Of a stretch of DNA of 64,000 bases, positions 14,231 through 27,352 are shown piece after piece (within the stretch, counting starts at the first letter, position 1; the number at the start of each line of letters is the position of its first letter). The notes below the pieces were generated by a model. The model saw only the letters and a list, made by a program, of their open reading frames with translations. It searched no databases and had not been told where the DNA came from. Source of the stretch: Argentina anserina (lineage: Eukaryota; Streptophyta; Magnoliopsida; Rosales; Rosaceae); NCBI RefSeq assembly GCF_933775445.1, contig NW_026089443.1, forward strand, positions 558,001-622,000, read 5' to 3'. The translations under genes and the position numbers were made by a program.

Positions 14231-16575
14231 TTTAATAGAAACTCGCATCAGAAAGCCTTACAGAAAGATACTCAAACGAGAAATGAAAAGATACACAATT
14301 GGAATAGTAAAGATACGCAAACGATGTAAAGATACACAATTGGAATAGTAAAGATACGCAAACGATGTAAAGATACTCAGTTTGAAAGAAACACACTCCC
14401 ACACTTGCAAAACTCTAAAATACAATAGAAACACGCATCAGAAGCCTTACAGAAAGATACTCAAACGAGAAATGAAAAGATACACAATTGGAATAGTAAA
14501 GATACGCAAACGATGTAAAGATACACAATTGGAATAGTAAAAATACGCAAACGATGTAAAGATACTAAGTTTGAAAGAAACACACTCCCACATTTGCAAA
14601 ACTCTCAAATTTAATAGAAACTCGCATCAGAAAGCCTTACAGAAAGATACTCAAACGAGAAATGAAAAGATACACAATTGGAATAGTAAAGATACGCAAA
14701 CGATGTAAAGATACTCAGTTTGAAAGAAACACACTCCCACACTTGCAAAACACTCAAATACAATAGAAAGTCGCATCAGAAGCCTTACCGAAAGATACTC
14801 AAACGAGAAATGAAAAGATACACAATTGGAATAGTAAAGATACCTAAACGATGTAAAGATACACAATTGGAATAGTAAAGATACGCAAACGATGTAAAGA
14901 TACTCAGTTTGAAAGAAACACACTCCCACACTTGCAAAACTCTCAAATTTAATAGAAACTCGCATCAGAAAGCCTTACAGAAAGATACTCAAACGAGAAA
15001 TGAAAAGATACACAATTGGAATAGTAAAGACACGCAAACGATGTAAAGATACACAATTGGAATAGTAAAGATACGCAAACGATGTAAAGATACTCAGTTT
15101 GAAAGAAACACACTCCCACACTTGCAAAACTCTCAAATACAATAGAAACTCGCATCAGAAGACTTACAGAAAGATACTCAAACGAGAAATGAAAAGATAC
15201 ATAATTGGAATAGTAAAGATACGCAAACGATGTAAAGATACACAATTGGAATAGTAAAAATACGCAAACGATGTAAAGATACTAAGTTTGAAAGAAACAC
15301 ACTCCCACATTTGCAAAACTCTCAAATTTAATAGAAACTCGCATCAGAAAGCCTTACAGAAAGATACTCAAACGAGAAATGAAAAGATACACAATCGGAA
15401 TTGTAAAGATACGCAAACGATGTAAAGATACTCAGTTTGAAAGAAACACACTCCCACACTTGCAAAACTCTCAAATTTAATAGAAACTCGCATCAGAAAG
15501 CCTTACAGAAAGATACTCAAACGAGAAATGAAAAGATACACAATTGGAATAGTAAAGATACGCAAACGATGTAAAGATACACAATTGGAATAGTAAAGAT
15601 ACGCAAACGATGTAAAGATACTCAGTTTGAAAGAAACACACTCCCACACTTGCAAAACTCTAAAATACAATAGAAACACGCATCAGAAGCCTTACAGAAA
15701 GATACTCAAACGAGAAATGAAAAGATACACAATTGGAATAGTAAAGATACGCAAACGATGTAAAGATAAACAATTGGAAAAGTAAAGATACGCAAACGAT
15801 GTAAAGATACTCAGTTTAAAAGAAACACACTCCCACACTTGCAAAACTCTCAAATTCAACAGAAACTCGCATCAGAAAGCCTTACAGAAAGATACTCAAA
15901 TGAGAAATGAAAAGATACACAATTGGAATAGTAAAGATACGCAAACGATGTAAACATACTCAGTTTGAAAGAAACACAATCCCACACTTGCAAAACTCTC
16001 AAATACAATAGAAACTCGCATCAGAAGCCTTACAGAAAGATACTCAAACGAGAAATGAAAAGATACACAATTGGAATAGTAAAGTTACGCAAACGATGTA
16101 AAGATACTCAGTTTGAAAGAAACACACTCCCACACTTGCAAAACTCTCAAATACAATAGAAACTCGCATCAGAAGCCTTACAGAAAGATACTCAAACGAG
16201 AAATGAAAAGATACACAATTGGAATAGTAAAGATACGCAAACGAGAAATGAAAAGATACACAATTGGAATAGTAAAGATACGCAAACGATGTAAAGATAC
16301 ACAATTAGAATAGTAAAGATACGCAAACGATGTAAAGATACTCAGTTTGAAAGAAACACACTCCCACACTTGCAAAACTCTCAAATACAATAGAAACTCG
16401 CATCAGAAGCCTTACAGAAAGATACTCAAACGAGAAATGAAAAGATACATAATTGGAATAGTAAAGATACGCAAACGATGTAAAGATACACAATTGGAAT
16501 AGTAAAAATACGCAAACGATGTAAAGATACTAAGTTTGAAAGAAACACACTCCCACATTTGCAAAACTCTCAAAT
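14231..16575 (+). repeat. Tandem 2344-bp higher-order repeat, copy 2
   Basis: This is the second copy of the block that begins near 11880, adjacent and in the same orientation. Copy-specific substitutions include GTAAAGACACGC near 15028 and GTAAAGTTACGC near 16085. After about 16600 the monomer order departs from that of the start of this copy, so the tandem run has two full units. Confidence 0.82.
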
Positions 16576-18150
16576 TTAATAGAAACTCGCATCAGAAAGC
16601 CTTACAGAAAGATACTCAAACGAGAAATGAAAAGATACACAATTGGAATAGTAAAGATACGCAAACGATGTAAAGATACTCAGTTTGAAAGAAACACACT
16701 CCCACACTTGTAAAACACTCAAATACAATAGAAAGTCGCATCAGAAGCCTTACAGAAAGATACTCAAACGAGAAATGAAAAGATACACAATTGGAATAGT
16801 AAAGATACGCAAACGATGTAAAGATACACAATTGGAATAGTAAAGATACGCAAACGATGTAAAGATACTCAGTTTGAAAGAAACACACTCCCACACTTGC
16901 AAAACTCTCAAATTTAATAGAAACTCGCATCAGAAAGCCTTACAGAAAGATACTCAAACGAGAAATGAAAAGATACAAAATTGGAGTAGTAAAGATACGC
17001 AAACGATGTAAAGATACACAATTGGAATAGTAAAGATACGCAAACGATGTAAAGATACTCAGTTTGAAAGAAACACACTCCCACACTTGCAAAACTCTAA
17101 AATACAATAGAAACACGCATCAGAAGCCTTACAGAAAGATACTCAAACGAGAAATGAAAAGATACACAATTGGAATAGTAAAGATACGCAAACGATGTAA
17201 AGATAAACAATTGGAAAAGTAAAGATACGCAAACGATGTAAAGATACTCAGTTTAAAAGAAACACACTCCCACACTTGCAAAACTCTCAAATTAAACAGA
17301 AACTTGCATCAGAAAGCCTTACAGAAAGATACTCAAATGAGAAATGAAAAGATACACAATTGGAATAGTAAAGATACGCAAACGATGTAAACATACTCAG
17401 TTTGAAAGAAACACAATCCCACACTTGCAAAACTCTCAAATACAATAGAAACTCGCATCAGAAGCCTTACAGAAAGATACTCAAACGAGAAATGAAAAGA
17501 TACACAATTGGAATAGTAAAGATACGCAAACGATGTAAAGATACTCAGTTTGAAAGAAACACACTCCCACACTTGCAAAACTCTCAAATACAATAGAAAC
17601 TCGCTTCAGAAGCCTTACAGAAAGATACTCAAACGAGAAATGAAAAGATACACAATTGGAATAGTAAAGATACGCAAACGAGAAATGAAAAGATACACAA
17701 TTGGAATAGTAAAGATACGCAAACGATGTAAAGATACACAATTGGAATAGTAAAGATACGCAAACGATGTAAAGATACTCAGTTTGAAAGAAACACACTC
17801 CCACACTTGCAAAACTCTCAAATACAATAGAAACTCGCATCAGAAGCCTTACAGAAAGATACTCAAACGAGAAATGAAAAGATACATAATTGGAATAGTA
17901 AAGATACGCAAACGATGTAAAGATACACAATTGGAATAGTAAAAATACGCAAACGATGTAAAGATACTAAGTTTGAAAGAAACACACTCCCACATTTGCA
18001 AAACTCTCAAATTTAATAGAAACTCGCATCAGAAAGCCTTACAGAAAGATACTCAAACGAGAAATGAAAAGATACACAATTGGAATAGTAAAGATACGAA
18101 AACGATGTAAAGATACTCAGTTTGAAAGAAACACACTCCCACACTTGCAA
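16330..18150 (+). repeat. Dispersed 1.8-kb satellite segment, copy 1 (partner 4752 bp downstream)
   Basis: The order of monomers here recurs at 21082-22902. Shared uncommon variants include CACTTGTAAAACAC (about 16705 and 21457), TACAAAATTGGAGTAG (about 16975 and 21727) and AAATTAAACAGAAAC (about 17290 and 22042), all 4752 bp apart. The copies are not adjacent. Other blocks lie between them, as expected from nested unequal exchange. Confidence 0.75.
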
Positions 18151-18369
18151 AACTCTCAAATTCAACAGAAACTCGCATCAGAAATCCTTACAGAAAGATA
18201 CTCAAACGAGAAATGAAAAGATACACAATTGGAATAGTAAAGATACGCAAACGATGTAAAGATACTCAGTTTAAAAGAAACACACTCCCACACTTGCAAA
18301 ACTCTCAAATTCAACAGAAACTCGCATCAGAAATCCTTACAGAAAGATACTCAAACGAGAAATGAAAAG

Positions 18370-19614
18370 ATACACAATTGGAATAGTAAAGATACGCAAA
18401 CGATGTAAAGATACACAATTGGAATAGTAAAAATACGCAAACGATGTAAAGATACTAAGTTTGAAAGAAACACACTCCCACATTTGCAAAACTCTCAAAT
18501 TTAATAGAAACTCGCATCAGAAAGCCTTACAGAAAGATACTCAAACGAGAAATGAAAAGATACACAATTGGAATAGTAAAGATACGCAAACGATGTAAAG
18601 ATACTCAGTTTGAAAGAAACACACTCCCACACTTGCAAAACACTCAAATACAATAGAAAGTCGCATCAGAAGCCTTACAGAAAGATACTCAAACGAGAAA
18701 TGAAAAGATACACAATTGGAATAGTAAAGATACCTAAACGATGTAAAGATACACAATTGGAATAGTAAAGATACGCAAACGATGTAAAGATACTCAGTTT
18801 GAAAGAAACACACTCCCACACTTGCAAAACTCTCAAATTTAATAGAAACTCGCATCAGAAAGCCTTACAGAAAGATACTCAAACGAGAAATGAAAAGATA
18901 CACAATTGGAATAGTAAAGATACGCAAACGATGTAAAGATACACAATTGGAATAGTAAAGATACGCAAACGATGTAAAGATACTCAGTTTGAAAGAAACA
19001 CACTCCCACACTTGCAAAACTCTCAAATACAATAGAAACTCGCATCAGAAGCCTTACAGAAAGATACTCAAACGAGAAATGAAAAGATACATAATTGGAA
19101 TAGTAAAGATACGCAAACGATGTAAAGATACACAATTGGAATAGTAAAAATACGCAAACGATGTAAAGATACTAAGTTTGAAAGAAACACACTCCCACAT
19201 TTGCAAAACTCTCAAATTTAATAGAAACTCGCATCAGAAAGCCTTACAGAAAGATACTCAAACGAGAAATGAAAAGATACACAATCGGAATTGTAAAGAT
19301 ACGCAAACGATGTAAAGATACTCAGTTTGAAAGAAACACACTCCCACACTTGCAAAACTCTCAAATTTAATAGAAACTCGCATCAGAAAGCCTTACAGAA
19401 AGATACTCAAACGAGAAATGAAAAGATACACAATTGGAATAGTAAAGATACGCAAACGATGTAAAGATACACAATTGGAATAGTAAAGATACGCAAACGA
19501 TGTAAAGATACTCAGTTTGAAAGAAACACACTCCCACACTTGCAAAACTCTAAAATACAATAGAAACACGCATCAGAAGCCTTACAGAAAGATACTCAAA
19601 CGAGAAATGAAAAG
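18370..19614 (+). repeat. Tandem 1245-bp satellite repeat, copy 1
   Basis: This is duplicated directly downstream at 19615-20885. The variants GTAAAAATACGC, GATACCTAAACG and CAATCGGAATTG each recur at a spacing of 1245 bp; CAATCGGAATTG, for example, is at 19282 and 20527. The copies differ at a few single bases, such as CCTTACAG versus CCTTACCG near 18675 and 19920. Confidence 0.75.
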
Positions 19615-20885
19615 ATACACAATTGGAATAGTAAAGATACGCAAACGATGTAAAGATACACAATTGGAATAGTAAAAATACGCAAACGATGTAAAGATAC
19701 TAAGTTTGAAAGAAACACACTCCCACATTTGCAAAACTCTCAAATTTAATAGAAACTCGCATCAGAAAGCCTTACAGAAAGATACTCAAACGAGAAATGA
19801 AAAGATACACAATTGGAATAGTAAAGATACGCAAACGATGTAAAGATACTCAGTTTGAAAGAAACACACTCCCACACTTGCAAAACACTCAAATACAATA
19901 GAAAGTCGCATCAGAAGCCTTACCGAAAGATACTCAAACGAGAAATGAAAAGATACACAATTGGAATAGTAAAGATACCTAAACGATGTAAAGATACACA
20001 ATTGGAATAGTAAAGATACGCAAACGATGTAAAGATACTCAGTTTGAAAGAAACACACTCCCACACTTGCAAAACTCTCAAATTTAATAGAAACTCGCAT
20101 CAGAAAGCCTTACAGAAAGATACTCAAACGAGAAATGAAAAGATACACAATTGGAATAGTAAAGATACGCAAACGATGTAAAGATACACAATTGGAATAG
20201 TAAAGATACGCAAACGATGTAAAGATACTCAGTTTGAAAGAAACACACTCCCACACTTGCAAAACTCTCAAATACAATAGAAACTCGCATCAGAAGACTT
20301 ACAGAAAGATACTCAAACGAGAAATGAAAAGATACATAATTGGAATAGTAAAGATACGCAAACGATGTAAAGATACACAATTGGAATAGTAAAAATACGC
20401 AAACGATGTAAAGATACTAAGTTTGAAAGAAACACACTCCCACATTTGCAAAACTCTCAAATTTAATAGAAACTCGCATCAGAAAGCCTTACAGAAAGAT
20501 ACTCAAACGAGAAATGAAAAGATACACAATCGGAATTGTAAAGATACGCAAACGATGTAAAGATACTCAGTTTGAAAGAAACACACTCCCACACTTGCAA
20601 AACTCTCAAATTTAATAGAAACTCGCATCAGAAAGCCTTACAGAAAGATACTCAAACGAGAAATGAAAAGATACACAATTGGAATAGTAAAGATACGCAA
20701 ACGATGTAAAGATACACAATTGGAATAGTAAAGATACGCAAACGATGTAAAGATACTCAGTTTGAAAGAAACACACTCCCACACTTGCAAAACTCTAAAA
20801 TACAATAGAAACACGCATCAGAAGCCTTACAGAAAGATACTCAAACGAGAAATGAAAAGATACACAATTGGAATAGTAAAGATAC
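19615..20885 (+). repeat. Tandem 1245-bp satellite repeat, copy 2
   Basis: This is the second copy of the 1245-bp block. It resembles the 2344-bp blocks further left at an offset of 5135 bp, so all three belong to one higher-order family. It ends where AAACAATTGGAAAAG replaces ACAATTGGAATAGTAAAA. Confidence 0.73.
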
Positions 20886-21081
20886 GCAAACGATGTAAAG
20901 ATAAACAATTGGAAAAGTAAAGATACGCAAACGATGTAAAGATACTCAGTTTAAAAGAAACACACTCCCACACTTGCAAAACTCTCAAATACAATAGAAA
21001 CTCGCATCAGAAGCCTTACAGAAAGATACTCAAACGAGAAATGAAAAGATACACAATTGGAATAGTAAAGATACGCAAACG

Positions 21082-22902
21082 ATGTAAAGATACTCAGTTT
21101 GAAAGAAACACACTCCCACACTTGCAAAACTCTCAAATACAATAGAAACTCGCATCAGAAGCCTTACAGAAAGATACTCAAACGAGAAATGAAAAGATAC
21201 ATAATTGGAATAGTAAAGATACGCAAACGATGTAAAGATACACAATTGGAATAGTAAAAATACGCAAACGATGTAAAGATACTAAGTTTGAAAGAAACAC
21301 ACTCCCACATTTGCAAAACTCTCAAATTTAATAGAAACTCGCATCAGAAAGCCTTACAGAAAGATACTCAAACGAGAAATGAAAAGATACACAATTGGAA
21401 TAGTAAAGATACGCAAACGATGTAAAGATACTCAGTTTGAAAGAAACACACTCCCACACTTGTAAAACACTCAAATACAATAGAAAGTCGCATCAGAAGC
21501 CTTACAGAAAGATACTCAAACGAGAAATGAAAAGATACACAATTGGAATAGTAAAGATACGCAAACGATGTAAAGATACACAATTGGAATAGTAAAGATA
21601 CGCAAACGATGTAAAGATACTCAGTTTGAAAGAAACACACTCCCACACTTGCAAAACTCTCAAATTTAATAGAAACTCGCATCAGAAAGCCTTACAGAAA
21701 GATACTCAAACGAGAAATGAAAAGATACAAAATTGGAGTAGTAAAGATACGCAAACGATGTAAAGATACACAATTGGAATAGTAAAGATACGCAAACGAT
21801 GTAAAGATACTCAGTTTGAAAGAAACACACTCCCACACTTGCAAAACTCTAAAATACAATAGAAACACGCATCAGAAGCCTTACAGAAAGATACTCAAAC
21901 GAGAAATGAAAAGATACACAATTGGAATAGTAAAGATACGCAAACGATGTAAAGATAAACAACTGGAAAAGTAAAGATACGCAAACGATGTAAAGATACT
22001 CAGTTTAAAAGAAACACACTCCCACACTTGCAAAACTCTCAAATTAAACAGAAACTCGCATCAGAAAGCCTTACAGAAAGATACTCAAATGAGAAATGAA
22101 AAGATACACAATTGGAATAGTAAAGATACGCAAACGATGTAAACATACTCAGTTTGAAAGAAACACAATCCCACACTTGCAAAACTCTCAAATACAATAG
22201 AAACTCGCATCAGAAGCCTTACAGAAAGATACTCAAACGAGAAATGAAAAGATACACAATTGGAATAGTAAAGATACGCAAACGATGTAAAGATACTCAG
22301 TTTGAAAGAAACACACTCCCACACTTGCAAAACTCTCAAATACAATAGAAACTCGCATCAGAAGCCTTACAGAAAGATACTCAAACGAGAAATGAAAAGA
22401 TACACAATTGGAATAGTAAAGATACGCAAACGAGAAATGAAAAGATACACAATTGGAATAGTAAAGATACGCAAACGATGTAAAGATACACAATTGGAAT
22501 AGTAAAGATACGCAAACGATGTAAAGATACTCAGTTTGAAAGAAACACACTCCCACACTTGCAAAACTCTCAAATACAATAGAAACTCGCATCAGAAGCC
22601 TTACAGAAAGATACTCAAACGAGAAATGAAAAGATACATAATTGGAATAGTAAAGATACGCAAACGATGTAAAGATACACAATTGGAATAGTAAAAATAC
22701 GCAAACGATGTAAAGATACTAAGTTTGAAAGAAACACACTCCCACATTTGCAAAACTCTCAAATTTAATAGAAACTCGCATCAGAAAGCCTTACAGAAAG
22801 ATACTCAAACGAGAAATGAAAAGATACACAATTGGAATAGTAAAGATACGCAAACGATGTAAAGATACTCAGTTTGAAAGAAACACACTCCCACACTTGC
22901 AA
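21082..22902 (+). repeat. Dispersed 1.8-kb satellite segment, copy 2
   Basis: This is the downstream partner of 16330-18150 with the same variant order. Copy-specific differences include ACAACTGGAAAAG near 21960, where copy 1 has ACAATTGG. It ends where copy 1 turns to CTCTCAAATTCAAC while this copy continues with ACACTCAAATACAATAG. Confidence 0.75.
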
Positions 22903-24299
22903 AACACTCAAATACAATAGAAACTCGCATCAGAAGCCTTACAGAAAGATACTCAAACGAGAAATGAAAAGATACACAATTGGAATAGTAAAGATACGCA
23001 AACGATGTAAAGATACACAATTGGAATAGTAAAGATACGCAAACGATGTAAAGATACTCAGTTTGAAAGAAACACACTCCCACACTTGCAAAACTCTCAA
23101 ATTTAATAGAAACTCGCATCAGAAAGCCTTACAGAAAGATACTCAAACGAGAAATGAAAAGATACACAATTGGAATAGTAAAGATACGCAAACGATGTAA
23201 AGATACACAATTGGAATAGTAAAGATACGCAAACGATGTAAAGATACTCAGTTTGAAAGAAACACACTCCCACACTTGAAAAACTCTAAAATACAATAGA
23301 AACACGCATCAGAAGCCTTACAGAAAGATACTCAAACGAGAAATGAAAAGATACACACTTGGAATAGTAAAGATACGCAAACGATGTAAAGATAAACAAT
23401 TGGAAAAGTAAAGATACGCAAACGATGTAAAGATACACAATTGGAATAGTAAAGATACGCAAACGATGTAAAGATACTCAGTTTGAAAGAAACACACTCC
23501 CACACTTGCAAAACTCTAAAATACAATAGAAACACGCATCAGAAGCCTTACAGAAAGATACTCAAACGAGAAATGAAAAGATACACAATTGGAATAGTAA
23601 AGATACGCAAACGATGTAAAGATAAACAATTGGAAAAGTAAAGATACGCAAACGATGTAAAGATACTCAGTTTAAAAGAAACACACTCCCACACTTGCAA
23701 AACTGTCAAATTCAACAGAAACTCGCATCAGAAAGCCTTACAGAAAGATACTCAAATGAGAAATGAAAAGATACACAATTGGAATAGTAAAGATACGCAA
23801 ACGATGTAAACATACTCAGTTTGAAAGAAACACAATCCCACACTTGCAAAACTCTCAAATACAATAGAAACTCGCATCAGAAGCCTTACAGAAAGATACT
23901 CAAACGAGAAATGAAAAGATACACAATTGGAATAGTAAAGATACGCAAACGATGTAAAGATACTCAGTTTGAAAGAAACACACTCCCACACTTGCAAAAC
24001 TCTCAAATACAATAGAAACTCGCATCAGAAGCCTTACAGAAAGATACTCAAACGAGAAATGAAAAGATACACAATTGGAATAGTAAAGATACGCAAACGA
24101 GAAATGAAAAGATACACAATTGGAATAGTAAAGATACGCAAACGATGTAAAGATACACAATTGGAATAGTAAAGATACGCAAACGATGTAAAGATACTCA
24201 GTTTGAAAGAAACACACTCCCACACTTGCAAAACTCTCAAATACAATAGAAACTCGCATCAGAAGCCTTACAGAAAGATACTCAAACGAGAAATGAAAA

Positions 24300-25361
24300 G
24301 ATACACAATTGGAATAGTAAAGATACGCAAACGATGTAAAGATACTCAGTTTGAAAGAAACACACTCCCACACTTGCAAAACACTCAAATACAATAGAAA
24401 GTCGCATCAGAAGCCTTACAGAAAGATACTCAAACGAGAAATGAAAAGATACACAATTGGAATAGTAAAGATACGCAAACGATGTAAAGATACTCAGTTT
24501 GAAAGAAACACACTCCCACACTTGCAAAACTCTCAAATTTAATAGAAACTCGCATCAGAAAGCCTTACAGAAAGATACTCAAACGAGAAATGAAAAGATA
24601 CACAATTGGAATAGTAAAGATACGCAAACGATGTAAAGATACACAATTGGAATAGTAAAGATACGCAAACGATGTAAAGATACTCAGTTTGAAAGAAACA
24701 CACTCCCACACTTGCAAAACTCTAAAATACAATAGAAACACGCATCAGAAGCCTTACAGAAAGATACTCAAACGAGAAATGAAAAGATACACAATTGGAA
24801 TAGTAAAGATACGCAAACGATGTAAAGATAAACAATTGGAAAAGTAAAGATACGCAAACGATGTAAAGATACTCAGTTTGAAAGAAACACACTCCCACAC
24901 TTGCAAAACTCTCAAATTCAACAGAAACTCGCATCAGAAAGCCGTACAGAAAGATACTGAAATGAGAAATGAAAAGATACACAATTGGAATAGTAAAGAT
25001 ACGCAAACGATGTAAACATACTCAGTTTGAAAGAAACACAATCCCACACTTGCAAAACTCTCAAATACAATAGAAACTCGCATCAGAAGCCTTACAGAAA
25101 GATACTCAAACGAGAAATGAAAAGATACACAATTGGAATAGTAAAGATACGCAAACGATGTAAAGATACTCAGATTGAAAGAAACACACTCCCACACTTG
25201 CAAAACTCTCAAATACAATAGAAACTCGCATCAGAAGCTTTACAGAAAGATACTCAAACGAGAAATGAAAAGATACACAATTGGAATAGTAAAGATACGC
25301 AAACGAGAAATGAAAAGATACACAATTGGAATAGTAAAGATACGCAAACGAGAAATGAAAA
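24300..25361 (+). repeat. Tandem 1062-bp satellite repeat, copy 1
   Basis: This block is followed directly by a near-identical copy 1062 bp away. Paired variants are GAAACACGCATC, GCCGTACAG (about 24942 and 26004), ATACTGAAATGAG (about 24954 and 26016) and GAAGCTTTACAG (about 25236 and 26298). Each copy ends in three tandem 45-bp modules (25260-25394 and 26322-26456). One substitution, TACTCAGATTG near 25170, is private to copy 1. Confidence 0.85.
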
Positions 25362-25394
25362 GATACACAATTGGAATAGTAAAGATACGCAAAC
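25260..25394 (+). repeat. Three tandem 45-bp modules
   Basis: Three units of the 45-bp module occur inside one monomer, following the GAAGCTTTACAG variant. The block is copied 1062 bp downstream at 26322-26456. A separate three-unit block lies at 1509-1643, and two-unit blocks lie at 121-210, 13854-13943, 16198-16287, 17635-17724, 22387-22476, 24054-24143 and 27655-27744. Confidence 0.92.
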
Positions 25395-26460
25395 GATGTA
25401 AAGATACTCAGTTTGAAAGAAACACACTCCCACACTTGCAAAACACTCAAATACAATAGAAAGTCGCATCAGAAGCCTTACAGAAAGATACTCAAACGAG
25501 AAATGAAAAGATACACAATTGGAATAGTAAAGATACGCAAACGATGTAAAGATACTCAGTTTGAAAGAAACACACTCCCACACTTGCAAAACTCTCAAAT
25601 TTAATAGAAACTCGCATCAGAAAGCCTTACAGAAAGATACTCAAACGAGAAATGAAAAGATACACAATTGGAATAGTAAAGATACGCAAACGATGTAAAG
25701 ATACACAATTGGAATAGTAAAGATACGCAAACGATGTAAAGATACTCAGTTTGAAAGAAACACACTCCCACACTTGCAAAACTCTAAAATACAATAGAAA
25801 CACGCATCAGAAGCCTTACAGAAAGATACTCAAACGAGAAATGAAAAGATACACAATTGGAATAGTAAAGATACGCAAACGATGTAAAGATAAACAATTG
25901 GAAAAGTAAAGATACGCAAACGATGTAAAGATACTCAGTTTGAAAGAAACACACTCCCACACTTGCAAAACTCTCAAATTCAACAGAAACTCGCATCAGA
26001 AAGCCGTACAGAAAGATACTGAAATGAGAAATGAAAAGATACACAATTGGAATAGTAAAGATACGCAAACGATGTAAACATACTCAGTTTGAAAGAAACA
26101 CAATCCCACACTTGCAAAACTCTCAAATACAATAGAAACTCGCATCAGAAGCCTTACAGAAAGATACTCAAACGAGAAATGAAAAGATACACAATTGGAA
26201 TAGTAAAGATACGCAAACGATGTAAAGATACTCAGTTTGAAAGAAACACACTCCCACACTTGCAAAACTCTCAAATACAATAGAAACTCGCATCAGAAGC
26301 TTTACAGAAAGATACTCAAACGAGAAATGAAAAGATACACAATTGGAATAGTAAAGATACGCAAACGAGAAATGAAAAGATACACAATTGGAATAGTAAA
26401 GATACGCAAACGAGAAATGAAAAGATACACAATTGGAATAGTAAAGATACGCAAACGATG
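25362..26460 (+). repeat. Tandem 1062-bp satellite repeat, copy 2
   Basis: This is the second copy of the 1062-bp block, in the same orientation. It carries the same GCCGTACAG and ACTGAAATGAG variants and ends in its own triple 45-bp module. It then passes into a 41-bp module, where copy 1 had passed into TACTCAGTTTG. That difference marks the end of the duplication. Confidence 0.85.
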
Positions 26461-27352
26461 TAAAGATACACAATTGGAATAGTAAAGATACGCAAACGAT
26501 GTAAAGATACTCAGTTTGAAAGAAACACACTCCCACACTTGCAAAACTCTCAAATACAATAGAAACTCGCATCAGAAGCCTTACAGAAAGATACTCAAAC
26601 GAGAAATGAAAAGATACATAATTGGAATAGTAAAGATACGCAAACGATGTAAAGATACACAATTGGAATAGTAAAGATACGCAAACGATGTAAAGATACT
26701 CAGTTTGAAAGAAACACACTCCCACACTTGCAAAACTCTCAAATACAATAGAAACTCGCATCAGAAGCCTTACAGAAAGATACTCAAACGAGAAATGAAA
26801 AGATACATAATTGGAATAGTAAAGATACGCAAACGATGTAAAGATACACAATTGGAATAGTAAAAATACGCAAACGATGTAAAGATACTAAGTTTGAAAG
26901 AAACACACTCCCACATTTGCAAAACTCTCAAATTTAATAGAAACTCGCATCAGAAAGCCTTACAGAAAGATACTCAAACGAGAAATGAAAAGATACACAA
27001 TTGGAATAGTAAAGATACGCAAACGATGTAAAGATACACAATTGGAATAGTAAAGATACGCAAACGATGTAAAGATACTCAATTTGAAAGAAACACACTC
27101 CCACACTTGCAAAACTCTAAAATACAATAGAAACTCGCATCAGAAGCCTTACAGAAAGATACTCAAACGAGAAATGAAAAGATACACAATTGGAATAGTA
27201 AAGATACGCAAACGATGTAAAGATAAACAATTGGAAAAGTAAAGATACGCAAACGATGTAAAGATACTCAGTTTAAAAGAAACACACTCCCACACTTGCA
27301 AAACTCTCAAATTCAACAGAAACTCGCATCAGAAAGCCTTACAGAAAGATAC

